Positions 54,173-62,811 of a stretch of 64,000 nt of DNA are shown piece after piece (position 1 is the stretch's first letter; the number at the start of each line of letters is the position of its first letter). The notes under the pieces were generated by a model. That model was not told where the DNA came from. It saw nothing but the letters and a program-made list of their open reading frames with translations, and ran no database searches. This stretch comes from Nonomuraea cavernae (lineage in GTDB: Bacteria > Actinomycetota > Actinomycetes > Streptosporangiales > Streptosporangiaceae): the NCBI RefSeq assembly GCF_014646355.1, contig NZ_BMNH01000002.1, positions 1 to 64,000 of the forward strand, given 5' to 3'. Made by a program: the position numbers and the translations under genes.

Positions 54173-55270
54173 ATGGATGAGCAGAAACTTGCACCCACCC
54201 GCGCCACGTGGCTCGACGCGGTGGACTACCTCGCCCGCGCCCACTGCAACCGGCAGCGGCACCGCAACCTCATGCGCCTTGCATGGCAGCTCACCACCCG
54301 CACCGACGCCACCATGATGACCGCGCCCAAGCGCGGCGCGACCTGGGACGTGCTCGCCGAAGAGGTCGGCGTTTCGCGCCGCACCATCGCCTACCTCCTC
54401 GCGTGGATGCGCGAGCACCAACTGCTCATCACCGTCACCACCGGATCCACCGCACGGACCCGTCCGGGCAGCCTGTGGGGCCGCATCGACGACGGCCTCG
54501 GCAACCTCGCTGCGGAGTACGCCCTCACCATCCCGGCCGAACTGCTGGCCGACGACCTCGAGGTGCCGGAACTCGAACAAGAGGAAGACGTTCCCTGGCC
54601 GGTCGAAACCATCGCTGAACGCCCCACGTTTTCCCACGTCAGCGGGCATGTGGAACAAGATTGCACCCCCGCTGTTTGGGGTTTCTCTTCTGAGAGATCT
54701 CTCCCTAACGCGGGCGCGCGAGAGAGCTCCGAGCCCACGGGCCCGTCCCCCTCGTGGCCACGCCACGCAACGCCCCGCAGCAAGAGAGACCAGATCGCGG
54801 CGTGCGAACGGCTCCGCCGTGACAACGCACTCACCCTCGGCATCCTGTCGACGAAGGACCTGCGGTCGCTGCTGCGTCTGCTCTTCGTTGCAGGGTTTAC
54901 CGTCGCCGATGTGGAGCACGCGCTGAACCGGATGCCGGACGGGCAGCAGTGGGGCGACATCGACCCCGGCCGGCTGGCGGGCACGGTCGAGCGCAGGCGC
55001 GGCATGAGGGCCCGGATCCGGCACCGCGCGGGCCTGTGGGTTGATGCTGCTGGTGCGCCGCTGGCGCGATCGGCGTCACAGCAGGCCGAAGACGCCGAGA
55101 TCGCGATGTGGCGGGCCCAGGAGCGTCGACTGAGCGTCATCTGGGGCACGCCCGAGCCGGTCGACCAGGCCACGCCCGTGGTCGTCGACCTGGACGAGCG
55201 GCGGACACCGCCCGCGGAGTACGTGACCGCCCGGGCGGCGCTGTGGACCCGACTGGGGGAGGGGGCGTGA
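54173..55270 (+). CDS. Winged-HTH replication/regulatory protein of the element
   Basis: A 365-residue protein. Residues about 60-110 form a winged helix (TWDVLAEEVGVSRRTIAYLL AWMREHQLL), with an acidic, Pro-rich middle. Residues about 225-290 hold a module (LRLLFVAGFTVADVEHALNR MPDGQQW) that recurs in the next gene. The HTH layout resembles element-encoded replication or transfer regulators in actinobacteria, but no Rep catalytic motif is visible. GTGA overlap couples it to the downstream gene. Confidence 0.65.
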   Translation: MDEQKLAPTRATWLDAVDYLARAHCNRQRHRNLMRLAWQLTTRTDATMMTAPKRGATWDVLAEEVGVSRRTIAYLLAWMREHQLLITVTTGSTARTRPGSLWGRIDDGLGNLAAEYALTIPAELLADDLEVPELEQEEDVPWPVETIAERPTFSHVSGHVEQDCTPAVWGFSSERSLPNAGARESSEPTGPSPSWPRHATPRSKRDQIAACERLRRDNALTLGILSTKDLRSLLRLLFVAGFTVADVEHALNRMPDGQQWGDIDPGRLAGTVERRRGMRARIRHRAGLWVDAAGAPLARSASQQAEDAEIAMWRAQERRLSVIWGTPEPVDQATPVVVDLDERRTPPAEYVTARAALWTRLGEGA

Positions 55271-55866
55271 CGGGCAGCTCGTCGCCGAAGGTGCCGAAGC
55301 ATCTGCTGGATCTCGCTGGCCGGTTCTTCGATGCTGGGTGGAGTCACGGGGATGTGCTGCACGCGCTGAACAACTCACCGGACGGCCCTCAGGCAGTGTG
55401 GGGCGACCCGATGCGGTGGGAGGTGGCCAAGGCCAGGCTGCGGCTTTGGATGGACGAGTCGATGCGGCCGATACTGTCGCGGTCGCAGCAGGTGGCCCGC
55501 GCCAACTCAGCAAGGATGCGAGCACAAGCGCTAGCGCGAGCGGAGCTGGGGGATGCGCGTCGGCGGGCGTCGCCGGATCCGGAGGCGGCAGCCGCGCGGG
55601 CGCGGGCGATTGTGGCGCGGGTGTTGCCGACTGTGGCTGAGCCGTTGGCCGGGCGGGCGCCGAAGGTGGGGTCGCGTGCGGATCGGGAGCGGTGGCGTCG
55701 GCTGGATGAGGCGGCCGCGGCCGCGGTGGAGGCGGGGGCTGTGGCGGAGGTGTGGGAGCCGGAACCTGAGCCAGTCGTGGATGCGGGGGAGGAGGCGCGG
55801 TTGCGGGCAATGCGGCGGGCGCGGTGGGAGCGGACGAACCGCAAGGGCGAACCCGGCACCGGGTGA
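55267..55866 (+). CDS. Small helical protein sharing a module with its upstream neighbour
   Basis: A 199-residue protein. LAGRFFDAGWSHGDVLHALN NSPDG (residues 17-41) parallels a segment in the preceding protein; the rest is Ala/Arg-rich helix with a WEPEPEP acidic linker. Not recognised. A diverged copy of its 3' end occurs at about 57040-57160, beyond the pentapeptide gene. Confidence 0.6.
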   Translation: MTGSSSPKVPKHLLDLAGRFFDAGWSHGDVLHALNNSPDGPQAVWGDPMRWEVAKARLRLWMDESMRPILSRSQQVARANSARMRAQALARAELGDARRRASPDPEAAAARARAIVARVLPTVAEPLAGRAPKVGSRADRERWRRLDEAAAAAVEAGAVAEVWEPEPEPVVDAGEEARLRAMRRARWERTNRKGEPGTG

Positions 55867-55940
55867 CGAGCACAGGATGAAGCCCTGGGCGTGATTCTCA
55901 GGATGGCACGGCTCGCTGCCCCCGCCAGGACGTCGCAGTG

Positions 55941-56975
55941 TTAAGCCGACTGGGCCTGCTCCTTGGGTGGATCGTCGAGGAAGTGGGGCGGCGGGCTTGC
56001 GTGCCTCTTCGCTTCTGCCGAGTTGTACTGCGCCCTGGTCAATTTCGCGCCAGTGAGAATCGCGTCGGTCAGGTCCGCTTTGATCAGCCTCGCACCGGTC
56101 AGGTCCGCGTCCGCCAGCATCGCGCCGGTCAAGTCCGCGCGGGTCAGGAGGGCGCCGGTCAGGTCCGCGTCCGCCAGGATCGCGTCGGTCAAGTCCGCGC
56201 GGGTCAGCATCGCGCCGATCAGGTCGGCGCTGGTTAGGTCCGCGTCGGTCAATTTCGCGCCGGTCAGGTCCGCACCGATCAGATCCGCGCCGGCCAGTTT
56301 CGCACCAGTAAGATCCGCGCCGACCAGTCTCGCAAGAGCTAGGTTCGCGCCGGTCAGGTCTGCGCCCAACATGTTCGCCCGGCTGATTACGGTGAGAGCG
56401 GCCTGAACGTCAGCGGGTACCTTGCGAAAGGGCTCAACCTGCGTCTTCCCATCCTCTGCCACCTGGGCTGCTGGCTGTGCGGGATCGGGTGCGTACTCGC
56501 GCACGAAGGCGGTAAGGACCTCTTGGACGGTGCTGTGGTCGCGTTCGGAGTCCCGGGCGATGCGCTCAAGTGCGTAGATGCCGCCGATGCGGATGTGCAG
56601 GTTGTCGGAGTCGCCGAGCTGCTGGATGGCTTTGGTGTAGCGGTCGGTCACCTGGCCTTGCTCGGTCAGCTCCAAGGTGCGGGTCGAGGTTTGCTGGGTC
56701 AGCTCGACGGCACGGCGGGCGGTTTCGGCGTTGCGGGCTGTGTAGTAGACAGCAGCCAGCGCGACTACTCCGGTGGCGATGGCGAGCGCTCTTCCGCGGA
56801 CGGCGTCGGCCGCGGTCGCGAGGTCCTTCTCCGGCAGTTTGGTAACGTCCACATCGAGGTCGACGACCCATCGGGCACCGGGCCCCAGCATCCAGACGAG
56901 TCCGGCGAGGAGCAACACCGCAGCCACGAGCAGGATCGTGCGTTGGGAGGGCAGGCGTCGACGCTTGTCCGTCAT
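55941..56975 (-). CDS. Membrane-anchored pentapeptide-repeat protein
   Basis: A 344-residue protein: two N-terminal TM spans (TILLVAAVLLLAGLVWMLG, GRALAIATGVVALAAVYYTA), a region of about 100 residues like the pYEATS/DUF-type linker found before pentapeptide repeats (YTKAIQQLGDSDNLHIRIGG IYALERIARDS), then about 20 pentapeptides of the type A(D/N)LTG (residues about 210-325). Pentapeptide repeats form a right-handed quadrilateral beta helix. The N-terminal HIRIGGIYALERIA signature is typical of phage/element membrane proteins with this domain. Opposite strand to its neighbours. Probable cargo. Confidence 0.85.
   Translation of the reverse strand: MTDKRRRLPSQRTILLVAAVLLLAGLVWMLGPGARWVVDLDVDVTKLPEKDLATAADAVRGRALAIATGVVALAAVYYTARNAETARRAVELTQQTSTRTLELTEQGQVTDRYTKAIQQLGDSDNLHIRIGGIYALERIARDSERDHSTVQEVLTAFVREYAPDPAQPAAQVAEDGKTQVEPFRKVPADVQAALTVISRANMLGADLTGANLALARLVGADLTGAKLAGADLIGADLTGAKLTDADLTSADLIGAMLTRADLTDAILADADLTGALLTRADLTGAMLADADLTGARLIKADLTDAILTGAKLTRAQYNSAEAKRHASPPPHFLDDPPKEQAQSA
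56030..56370 (-). repeat. 15-bp in-frame repeat array of the pentapeptide protein
   Basis: About twenty 15-bp units of the type GCNGAYCTGACCGGC (minus strand) encode the pentapeptide repeats. Units vary at the first and last codons. It is a coding repeat, not a CRISPR array: no spacers. Confidence 0.9.
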
Positions 56976-57039
56976 GTGCCGAGCGTAGAAGGCTGGCCTT
57001 GCTGAACGGTTGCGATCGACTCGTTTCACCGTCGCCTCC

Positions 57040-57208
57040 CATGGCGGCTGGCGCTGTGCGTGAGAGGGCTGACGTGTGGGAGCCTGAGCCAGTAGTGGAC
57101 GCGGCGGAGGAGGCATGGTCGCGGGCGGTGCGGCGGGAGCTAGCGAACCGCAGCGCGGCGCGGCAGGCCCCGCCGGACCCTCACGATCGTGGCCGGTCCT
57201 CGCATTGA
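57040..57208 (+). pseudogene. Diverged copy of the 3' end of the gene at 55267
   Basis: GAVRERADVWEPEPVVDAAE EAWSRAVRREL parallels GAVAEVWEPEPEPVVDAGEE ARLRAMRRARW at the end of the 55267 gene, in the same orientation. Together they bracket the pentapeptide gene. Only the tail is present. Suggests the pentapeptide gene arrived by an insertion that duplicated or re-paired this tail. Confidence 0.6.
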
Positions 57209-57390
57209 CGCTAGCACTCTCGTTTGCGTGCGTGAGCGCTCCTGATCGCGAGGTGCGAGTGGAAGTCATTGTCTTCGAATAGGCTGACACAGATGCCCAA
57301 CGCACAATAGAATCAAGAACCTGCAATCATATATCCATACCGACCCAGTCAATATATGCACCCAATCGGGAAACAAGATACGGCATATTA

Positions 57391-59682
57391 GTGAGGTATT
57401 CTTTGCCTGACTACGACTTCAAGACGCTGTCACCTACGGATTTCGAGTTGCTAGTGCGGGATCTCCTGGCAGCAGAATACGGATGGAAGCTCGAAGCTTT
57501 CGGAAGCGGCCAAGATGGCGGAGTTGACTTAAGAGGATGGGTAGGCGGCAAGAAAGTCGTCGTTCAGTGCAAACACTACGCAGGATCCACATTCGCCGAT
57601 TTGGGTAGATCGGCACGCGAAGAGCTGCCAAAGATGAATAAGGAGCGGCCCGACCGGTATCTCTTCGCGACGACACAAAACCTAAGCCGCACCCAGAAGG
57701 ACTCCCTAGCTAAGGATCTTTCCCCATGGCTTGCCAACCCAGGCGACCTTTTGACGCAGCTTGATCTGAATGAATTGCTTAGCAGGCATCAAAGAGTTGA
57801 ACGTCAACACTTTAAGCTCTGGCTCGCCTCAACTGGAATGCTTGAGCTTATTGTTCGCAGCGGTTTGTGGGCACGTAGCGAAGCACTAATGGAGGATATC
57901 CGAGATCGAGTGAAACTGTACGTGCGTAGCCCTGGTTACGACCGAGCGTCCACCCGACTCGATGACACCCATGTCGTAGTTCTAACAGGAGTGCCCGGTG
58001 TGGGCAAGAGTATGTTGGCCGAGATGCTATTGCTCGCGCATTGGCATGAAGGCTGGCAAGTCATCTTGATATCATCAAATATTGACGAAGCCTGGGATGC
58101 CTACCGCCCAGGCGAGCAACAAATCTTCTTCTACGACGACTTCCTCGGTCAGACCGATATCAGCGAGCGCGGCAACAAGAACGAAGACGCCGGTATCGTG
58201 CGTTTCATGGATCGAGTTGCAAAGGATTCGACCAAGCGAATAGTCATGACCACGAGATCGCAAATCCTGCGGCAAACAGCTCTGACCAGAGAGCCTATTG
58301 CACGGGGAAATTTCGAGCTTCGCGAGTGTGTTGTAGAGGTTGCCGACTACAGAGCGGTGGAGCGGGCACAAATACTCTACAACCACTTGTATTTTTCCAA
58401 GCTGCCGCGCCAGGTTCTGCGGGACTATGTTGCGGGTAAGCACTATTGGCAAGTAGTGGACCACCCCAACTTCTCCCCTCGCGTTATTGAGCAGGTGATC
58501 AAGCGAGGCAGCCAAAGCGCTGAGACACTGGCGAAGAGTTTGGTCAATACGCTCGCTCGCCCCATTGATCTGTGGGGCACGATGTTCGCCACAGTACTCT
58601 CCGATGCAGCTCAGCGCGTGGTCCTGACCCTTGCGACGTTCCCTGTAGAGGGCGTGGACCCTAACACTCTACGGAAAGTTGCTAGGCGCGACACTCGCCC
58701 CATAGATTTCACCAACGCTCTTCGCGCCCTGGAGGGCACATTCATTCAGATAGGCACGTCACCTCCTATTAAAGAAACTCGGGTCGCCTACGCAAACCCA
58801 AGCGTCCGCGACTTTGTCTTGGCGACTCTCGACGAAGAACCTGAATACGCCCTTTCACTTATCAACGACGCTTGCAGCCTAAATCAGATCTTGACGCTAC
58901 TAAGATATGCAGCAGCTACCACTAACGGCGGGCATAGATTTCCTAATCTCGCCGCTGCGCTAATTAGTGAGCAGCATAACGTTGCAAACCGCATCGAGGA
59001 ACTCATGCTGGAAGGCATCCGAACCGCTAATTCGACCAAGTATCCGCACGTGGAGATCAACAGCGTTCTGCGGCCAATTGCAGAACTCCTCACTCTAACG
59101 CGACAACTTGCACCAGAGAGATCGCCACAACTTTTGAGCCGAGCATTGAGTGTACGGAGCCAGTTTGATGCTTATGCAAATACGGACATCCTAGATAATC
59201 TAAACCATGCGTTCATCGAGCACGAGAAAGGACGACTCGATGAAGTTAAGACGCAGGCCCGCGAGTTGATCTGCGCCTGGGGCGATGCTCTATCTATAAG
59301 TGAGGAGGTTGAGAAATTCGCTTCATTCGTTCAAGCAAATAAACCCTTGCTTGCGCCGCACTTCGACCCTATCCCACTACTTAAGCAGTACGCGGAAGCA
59401 GCGTTGCGGTCCGACGTCGACAATATCTCAAGCAATAGAACAGACGAAGATAGCGACAGTCAATGGCTCGATGAAATCGAAGGTCTCGCCGAGACTATCG
59501 GCCTCGCTGACGAGTTGCGAGATGATATCGAGCGCGAACGGAGTAACACTGCACAACACTATGCCGAAGAAGAGTCACACGATTTTTCGGATAGATCGCG
59601 CTCTGGTTACTCGGCAACCTCGCGGTTGGACACTCATAAAGACCGCGCGTATATAGGCGAGATCTTTCAACAGTTGTCGTAA
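57391..59682 (+). CDS. Mrr-like nuclease fused to STAND-type NTPase (probable phage defence)
   Basis: A 763-residue protein. Residues 1-120 are an Mrr/restriction-endonuclease fold: GSGQDGGVDLRG (D46) and VVVQCKHY (Q59-x-K61) give the D-QxK core. Residues about 170-450 form a STAND/nSTAND3-type P-loop ATPase: Walker A TGVPGVGKS (199-207), Walker B IFFYDDFLG (246-254), sensor RIVMTTRS. The C-terminal 300 residues are helical, possibly a sensor. Avs-type STAND defence proteins combine the same nuclease and NTPase but are longer. GC is visibly lower than neighbours. Start GTG 57391 or TTG 57403 behind GTGAGG. Confidence 0.8.
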   Translation: MRYSLPDYDFKTLSPTDFELLVRDLLAAEYGWKLEAFGSGQDGGVDLRGWVGGKKVVVQCKHYAGSTFADLGRSAREELPKMNKERPDRYLFATTQNLSRTQKDSLAKDLSPWLANPGDLLTQLDLNELLSRHQRVERQHFKLWLASTGMLELIVRSGLWARSEALMEDIRDRVKLYVRSPGYDRASTRLDDTHVVVLTGVPGVGKSMLAEMLLLAHWHEGWQVILISSNIDEAWDAYRPGEQQIFFYDDFLGQTDISERGNKNEDAGIVRFMDRVAKDSTKRIVMTTRSQILRQTALTREPIARGNFELRECVVEVADYRAVERAQILYNHLYFSKLPRQVLRDYVAGKHYWQVVDHPNFSPRVIEQVIKRGSQSAETLAKSLVNTLARPIDLWGTMFATVLSDAAQRVVLTLATFPVEGVDPNTLRKVARRDTRPIDFTNALRALEGTFIQIGTSPPIKETRVAYANPSVRDFVLATLDEEPEYALSLINDACSLNQILTLLRYAAATTNGGHRFPNLAAALISEQHNVANRIEELMLEGIRTANSTKYPHVEINSVLRPIAELLTLTRQLAPERSPQLLSRALSVRSQFDAYANTDILDNLNHAFIEHEKGRLDEVKTQARELICAWGDALSISEEVEKFASFVQANKPLLAPHFDPIPLLKQYAEAALRSDVDNISSNRTDEDSDSQWLDEIEGLAETIGLADELRDDIERERSNTAQHYAEEESHDFSDRSRSGYSATSRLDTHKDRAYIGEIFQQLS

Positions 59683-60198
59683 TTGCACATCGGCCGTCCT
59701 TTCTCGCCGGTGAGGTCTTCTTGGTCGCCCGCCACTCACAGACATGGGCTGATAACCCTGGGCACACTCCAGATGGGGTGTAGGTACCCATGCTGGTGAA
59801 TTACGTGACGCGCAGCGGGATGAACATCCGCGCGGAGATCAACGGACGCAACGGACAATGCGATTTCCTGCTCAGCCCCGCCTGGCCCGCGCACAGGGAG
59901 GGCTGCGATGCGGCCCGCGGAGCTGGACGTGCGGGTGGGCGTGGTGTTTACACCGGATGTCCGTCCTGGCTTGGGATCGCAAGGCTCCTCGGAGCACTCG
60001 CGTGCGCTCTAAGACGCGTGTTTCCCAACGTCGAAGGTCGTTTTGCAAACGCGACGAACTTATGCAATGATGATCTCATCAAAACACAACTTGACCTTTG
60101 GAAACGCGGTAAAACTCCGGAGACAGCAACAATCATCGCCCACCGAAGTCTCCTGCCCAAACTGTCCCGGAGCTACTAATGCAAGCAGAAAGGCAAGC
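59683..60198. other. Mixed-composition intergenic region
   Basis: About 515 bp without a convincing gene. A plus-strand frame at 59790-60179 (129 codons) has no recognisable motif and abnormal composition; it is not called. The region contains AT-richer promoter-like stretches (TTGCAAACG ... TTATGCAATG near 60045-60070) before the small gene at 60199, so it probably carries the promoter of the following cluster. Confidence 0.4.
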
Positions 60199-60474
60199 AT
60201 GATTATCACCGCGCCCCCGGCGGAGGCCGACCCTCCCGCCACCGCCGAGATCGCCGAGACCATGCTCAGCCTGCTGCGGCGACTGGCCAACGCCAAGGCC
60301 CGGCGCATCCTGCCCGACCAGTACGACAGCGTCACCGACCAGCTCATCGAAAGCCTCGCCGCCCTGCTGCAGGAGTTCGACTGGCCGCGCGGCATGGCGC
60401 TGGAAGCGATCAACTACGCCATGACCAACGGCACCACGATGCGCGACGCGATGTACGCCACCCAGACCGGCTGA
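60199..60474 (+). CDS. Small element-encoded helical protein
   Basis: A 91-residue protein from ATG behind AAAGGCAAGC: ATAEIAETMLSLLRRLANAK, AIRRILPDQYDSVTDQLIES-like helix, LALLQEFDWPRGMALEAINYAM and a TMRDAMYATQTG tail. All-helical by pattern; not recognised. Precedes the helicase gene. Confidence 0.6.
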   Translation: MIITAPPAEADPPATAEIAETMLSLLRRLANAKARRILPDQYDSVTDQLIESLAALLQEFDWPRGMALEAINYAMTNGTTMRDAMYATQTG

Positions 60475-60533
60475 CCCGACCAGCCCTGGCCCAGCGGCAC
60501 CCACCGCCAGGCCCACACAACCAACCCAACCTG

Positions 60534-60567
60534 GCCTTACTGCTAGCACTACAGCTAGTAGTAAGGC
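60534..60567. promoter_or_regulatory. Hairpin upstream of the helicase gene
   Basis: GCCTTACTGCTAG (60534-60546) pairs with CTAGTAGTAAGGC (60555-60567), 13 bp with one G-T pair, loop CACTACAG. It lies 20 bp before the ATG, just upstream of the ribosome-binding AAGGAG, so it may be a terminator for the previous gene or a translation-control hairpin. Confidence 0.55.
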
Positions 60568-60587
60568 ATCCCCCAAGGAGAACCAAC

Positions 60588-62024
60588 ATGGCACCGAAGC
60601 CCACCCTTGAGCAGGGCACGATCATCGACACCTTCGTCCCCGGCGACAAGAACCTCGTCGTCGAGGCCGGCGCAGGCTGCGGCAAGACCAGCGTGCTCAA
60701 GATGGCCGCCCGCGCAGTCCCCAAGCGCAAGGGCCTGTACATCGCCTACAACAAGGCGATCCAGGTCGAGGCGGCCAAGAGCTTCCCCGACTCCGTCACC
60801 TGCAAGACGTCGCACGGCCTGGCCTTCGGCGCGGTCGGCCGTCAGTACGCCCACAGGCTCAAGGCGCCCCGCATGAAGAGCGAAGACGTGGCGAAGCTGC
60901 TGAAGATCAATGACCCGATCTACGCGCCGAACGCGCTGATCCCTCCGGCCCACGTCGCCCGGATCGTTATGTCCACCGTCGCCACGTTCACCCGCAGCGC
61001 CCGCACCAACATCCTCCACCAGCCGGTGCCGCGCATCCCCGGCCTCGACGACCCGGACACGATGCAGACCCTGGCCGCAGAGATCCCGCTGCTCGCCGCC
61101 AAGGCATGGGAAGACATCCGCGACCCCCGCGGCCGCCTGCCCTTCAGCCACGACTGCTACCTCAAGATGTGGTGCCTGTCCGGTCCTCAGCTCACCAAGT
61201 ACGACTACATCCTGTTGGACGAGGCGCAGGACTCCAACCCGCCCGTTGCGAAGATGGTCGAGGCCCAGCGGCACGCCCAGCTCGTCCTCGTCGGCGACCC
61301 CTCCCAGTCGATCTACGGGTGGCGCGGCGCTGAGGACGCCATGTCCAAGTTCAACGGCGTGCGGCTGACGCTGTCGCAGAGCTTCAGGTTCGGCGAGGTC
61401 GTCGCCGAGGAGGCGAACCTGTGGCTGGGGTACCTGAACGCGCCGCTGCGGCTACGCGGGTTCGAGCAGATCAACTCCCGCCTCGCCACCTTGACTGAGC
61501 CGGACGCGATCCTGTGCCGCACCAACGGCACGGCCATCGCCCAGGTCATGGAACAGCTGAACGCCGGCCGCCGTGTCTCCCTCGTCGGCGGCGGCGACCA
61601 GATCCGTAAGCTCGCCGAGGCGGCCATGCAGCTCAAGGACGGGCGCGGCTGCTCCCATCCGGAGCTGTTCGCGTTCAAGACGTGGGCCGAGCTGCAGGAG
61701 TACATCGAAGAGGACGAGGGCAGCGACCTGCGGCCGTTCGTCAATCTCATCGACGCCCACGGCGCGGACGTCGTGCTGAACACCGTATCCCGGCTCGTCC
61801 CCTCGGACCGCGCCGACGTGGAGATCTCCACCGCGCACAAGGCCAAGGGCCGCGAGTGGCGCCGCGTGAAGGTCGCCGACGACTTCCCCGAGCCCAAGCC
61901 CACCGACGACGACAAGCCCGGCCGGATCTCCCGCCCTGACGCGATGCTCGCCTACGTCACCGTGACCCGCGCCCAGTACGAGCTGGACAACACCGGCCTC
62001 AACTGGATCCGCCACTACCTGTAA
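60588..62024 (+). CDS. Compact UvrD/PcrA-like superfamily 1 helicase
   Basis: A 478-residue SF1 helicase: Walker A VEAGAGCGKTSVL, motif II LLDEAQDSNPP, motif III VGDPSQSIYGWRGAEDA, motif IV region TLSQSFRFG, motif V STAHKAKGREWRRV and a motif-VI-like LAYVTVTRAQYELDN. It lacks the large 1B/2B insertions of full-length UvrD (about 700 residues), as in phage- or element-borne helicases. Probably unwinds element DNA during replication or transfer. Confidence 0.88.
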   Translation: MAPKPTLEQGTIIDTFVPGDKNLVVEAGAGCGKTSVLKMAARAVPKRKGLYIAYNKAIQVEAAKSFPDSVTCKTSHGLAFGAVGRQYAHRLKAPRMKSEDVAKLLKINDPIYAPNALIPPAHVARIVMSTVATFTRSARTNILHQPVPRIPGLDDPDTMQTLAAEIPLLAAKAWEDIRDPRGRLPFSHDCYLKMWCLSGPQLTKYDYILLDEAQDSNPPVAKMVEAQRHAQLVLVGDPSQSIYGWRGAEDAMSKFNGVRLTLSQSFRFGEVVAEEANLWLGYLNAPLRLRGFEQINSRLATLTEPDAILCRTNGTAIAQVMEQLNAGRRVSLVGGGDQIRKLAEAAMQLKDGRGCSHPELFAFKTWAELQEYIEEDEGSDLRPFVNLIDAHGADVVLNTVSRLVPSDRADVEISTAHKAKGREWRRVKVADDFPEPKPTDDDKPGRISRPDAMLAYVTVTRAQYELDNTGLNWIRHYL

Positions 62025-62030
62025 CCCGCT

Positions 62031-62066
62031 GCGCCTGATGCCAGCAATAGTGCTGGCATCAGGCGC
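62031..62066. terminator. Strong hairpin after helicase gene
   Basis: GCGCCTGATGCCAGCA (62031-62046) / TGCTGGCATCAGGCGC (62051-62066), perfect 16-bp arms with loop ATAG, starting 7 bp after the helicase stop. The strongest hairpin in the window; works in either direction. Confidence 0.85.
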
Positions 62067-62119
62067 TCAGACCCGGCCGCCCGGCCGAGCCTGATCCCTC
62101 CAACCCGAAAGGGAACAAC

Positions 62120-62728
62120 ATGCCCAACCCGAACCGCGGCCTCATCACGGTCATCCTCGACCGCTCCGGCAGCATGCACTCCGTCAAGGCCGACACCGAA
62201 GGGGGCCTGAAGGCATTCCTCGCCGAGCAGGCCACCAACCCGCGCGAAACCTTTGTGTCGCTCTACCAGTTCGACGACCGCTGCGAGCCGGTGTACGAGT
62301 ACTGCGCCCTGGCTGACGTCCCCGACTACCGTCTCCAGCCGCGCGGCAGGACCGCGCTGCTCGACGCCATCGGCAAGACCCTCACCACCATGCGCGACCA
62401 GTTCGACGCCATGCCCGAGGGCGACGTCCCCGGCCACGTCTCCATCGTGATCCTCACCGACGGGGAGGAGAACGAGTCCAAGGAGTGGCGCTCACGCCGC
62501 CAGATCCGCCGCCTGATCGCGGACCTGCAGAAGAACGGCTGGACGTTCATCTTCCTCGGCGCGGACCAGGACGCGTTCGCCGCCGCACGCGACATCGGCA
62601 TCGGCGCCGACACGACGCTGTCGTACTCCTCCCGCCGCACCACCGAGAGCATGACCCGCGCCGGGCGTCTGGTGTCGCGCGGCGGTAGCGGGTTCACCCA
62701 GGACGACCGCGACGCCACCCGCTACTGA
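62120..62728 (+). CDS. von Willebrand factor A domain protein
   Basis: A 202-residue VWA protein. MIDAS: DRSGSMHSVKAD (DxSxS), a Thr-containing loop near FVSLYQFDDR, and TDGEENESKE (the Asp contact). Single-domain VWAs of this size occur with nucleases, ATPases or TerD-like systems in mobile elements; partner is probably one of the adjacent gene products. ATG follows GAAAGGGAACAAC. Confidence 0.85.
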   Translation: MPNPNRGLITVILDRSGSMHSVKADTEGGLKAFLAEQATNPRETFVSLYQFDDRCEPVYEYCALADVPDYRLQPRGRTALLDAIGKTLTTMRDQFDAMPEGDVPGHVSIVILTDGEENESKEWRSRRQIRRLIADLQKNGWTFIFLGADQDAFAAARDIGIGADTTLSYSSRRTTESMTRAGRLVSRGGSGFTQDDRDATRY

Positions 62729-62736
62729 CCCCCCTG

Positions 62737-62763
62737 CGGCCCCGCCCACCCAGCGGGGCCGCC
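62737..62763. terminator. Hairpin after VWA gene
   Basis: GCGGCCCCGC (62737-62746) and GCGGGGCCGC (62754-62763) are perfect 10-bp arms with loop CCACCCA, 9 bp after the VWA stop. Confidence 0.75.
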
Positions 62764-62811
62764 AATCCCAACCGGCAAGCAGAAAAGCTAGCCAGAAAGG
62801 CCACCCAACCC

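Noticed and set aside
56030..56370. Possible CRISPR-like array
   Set aside because: The 15-bp periodicity is contiguous with no spacers and encodes pentapeptide repeats.
59790..60179. A 129-codon frame between the nuclease-NTPase and helicase clusters
   Set aside because: No motif, uneven composition, no clear ribosome-binding site; left as intergenic.
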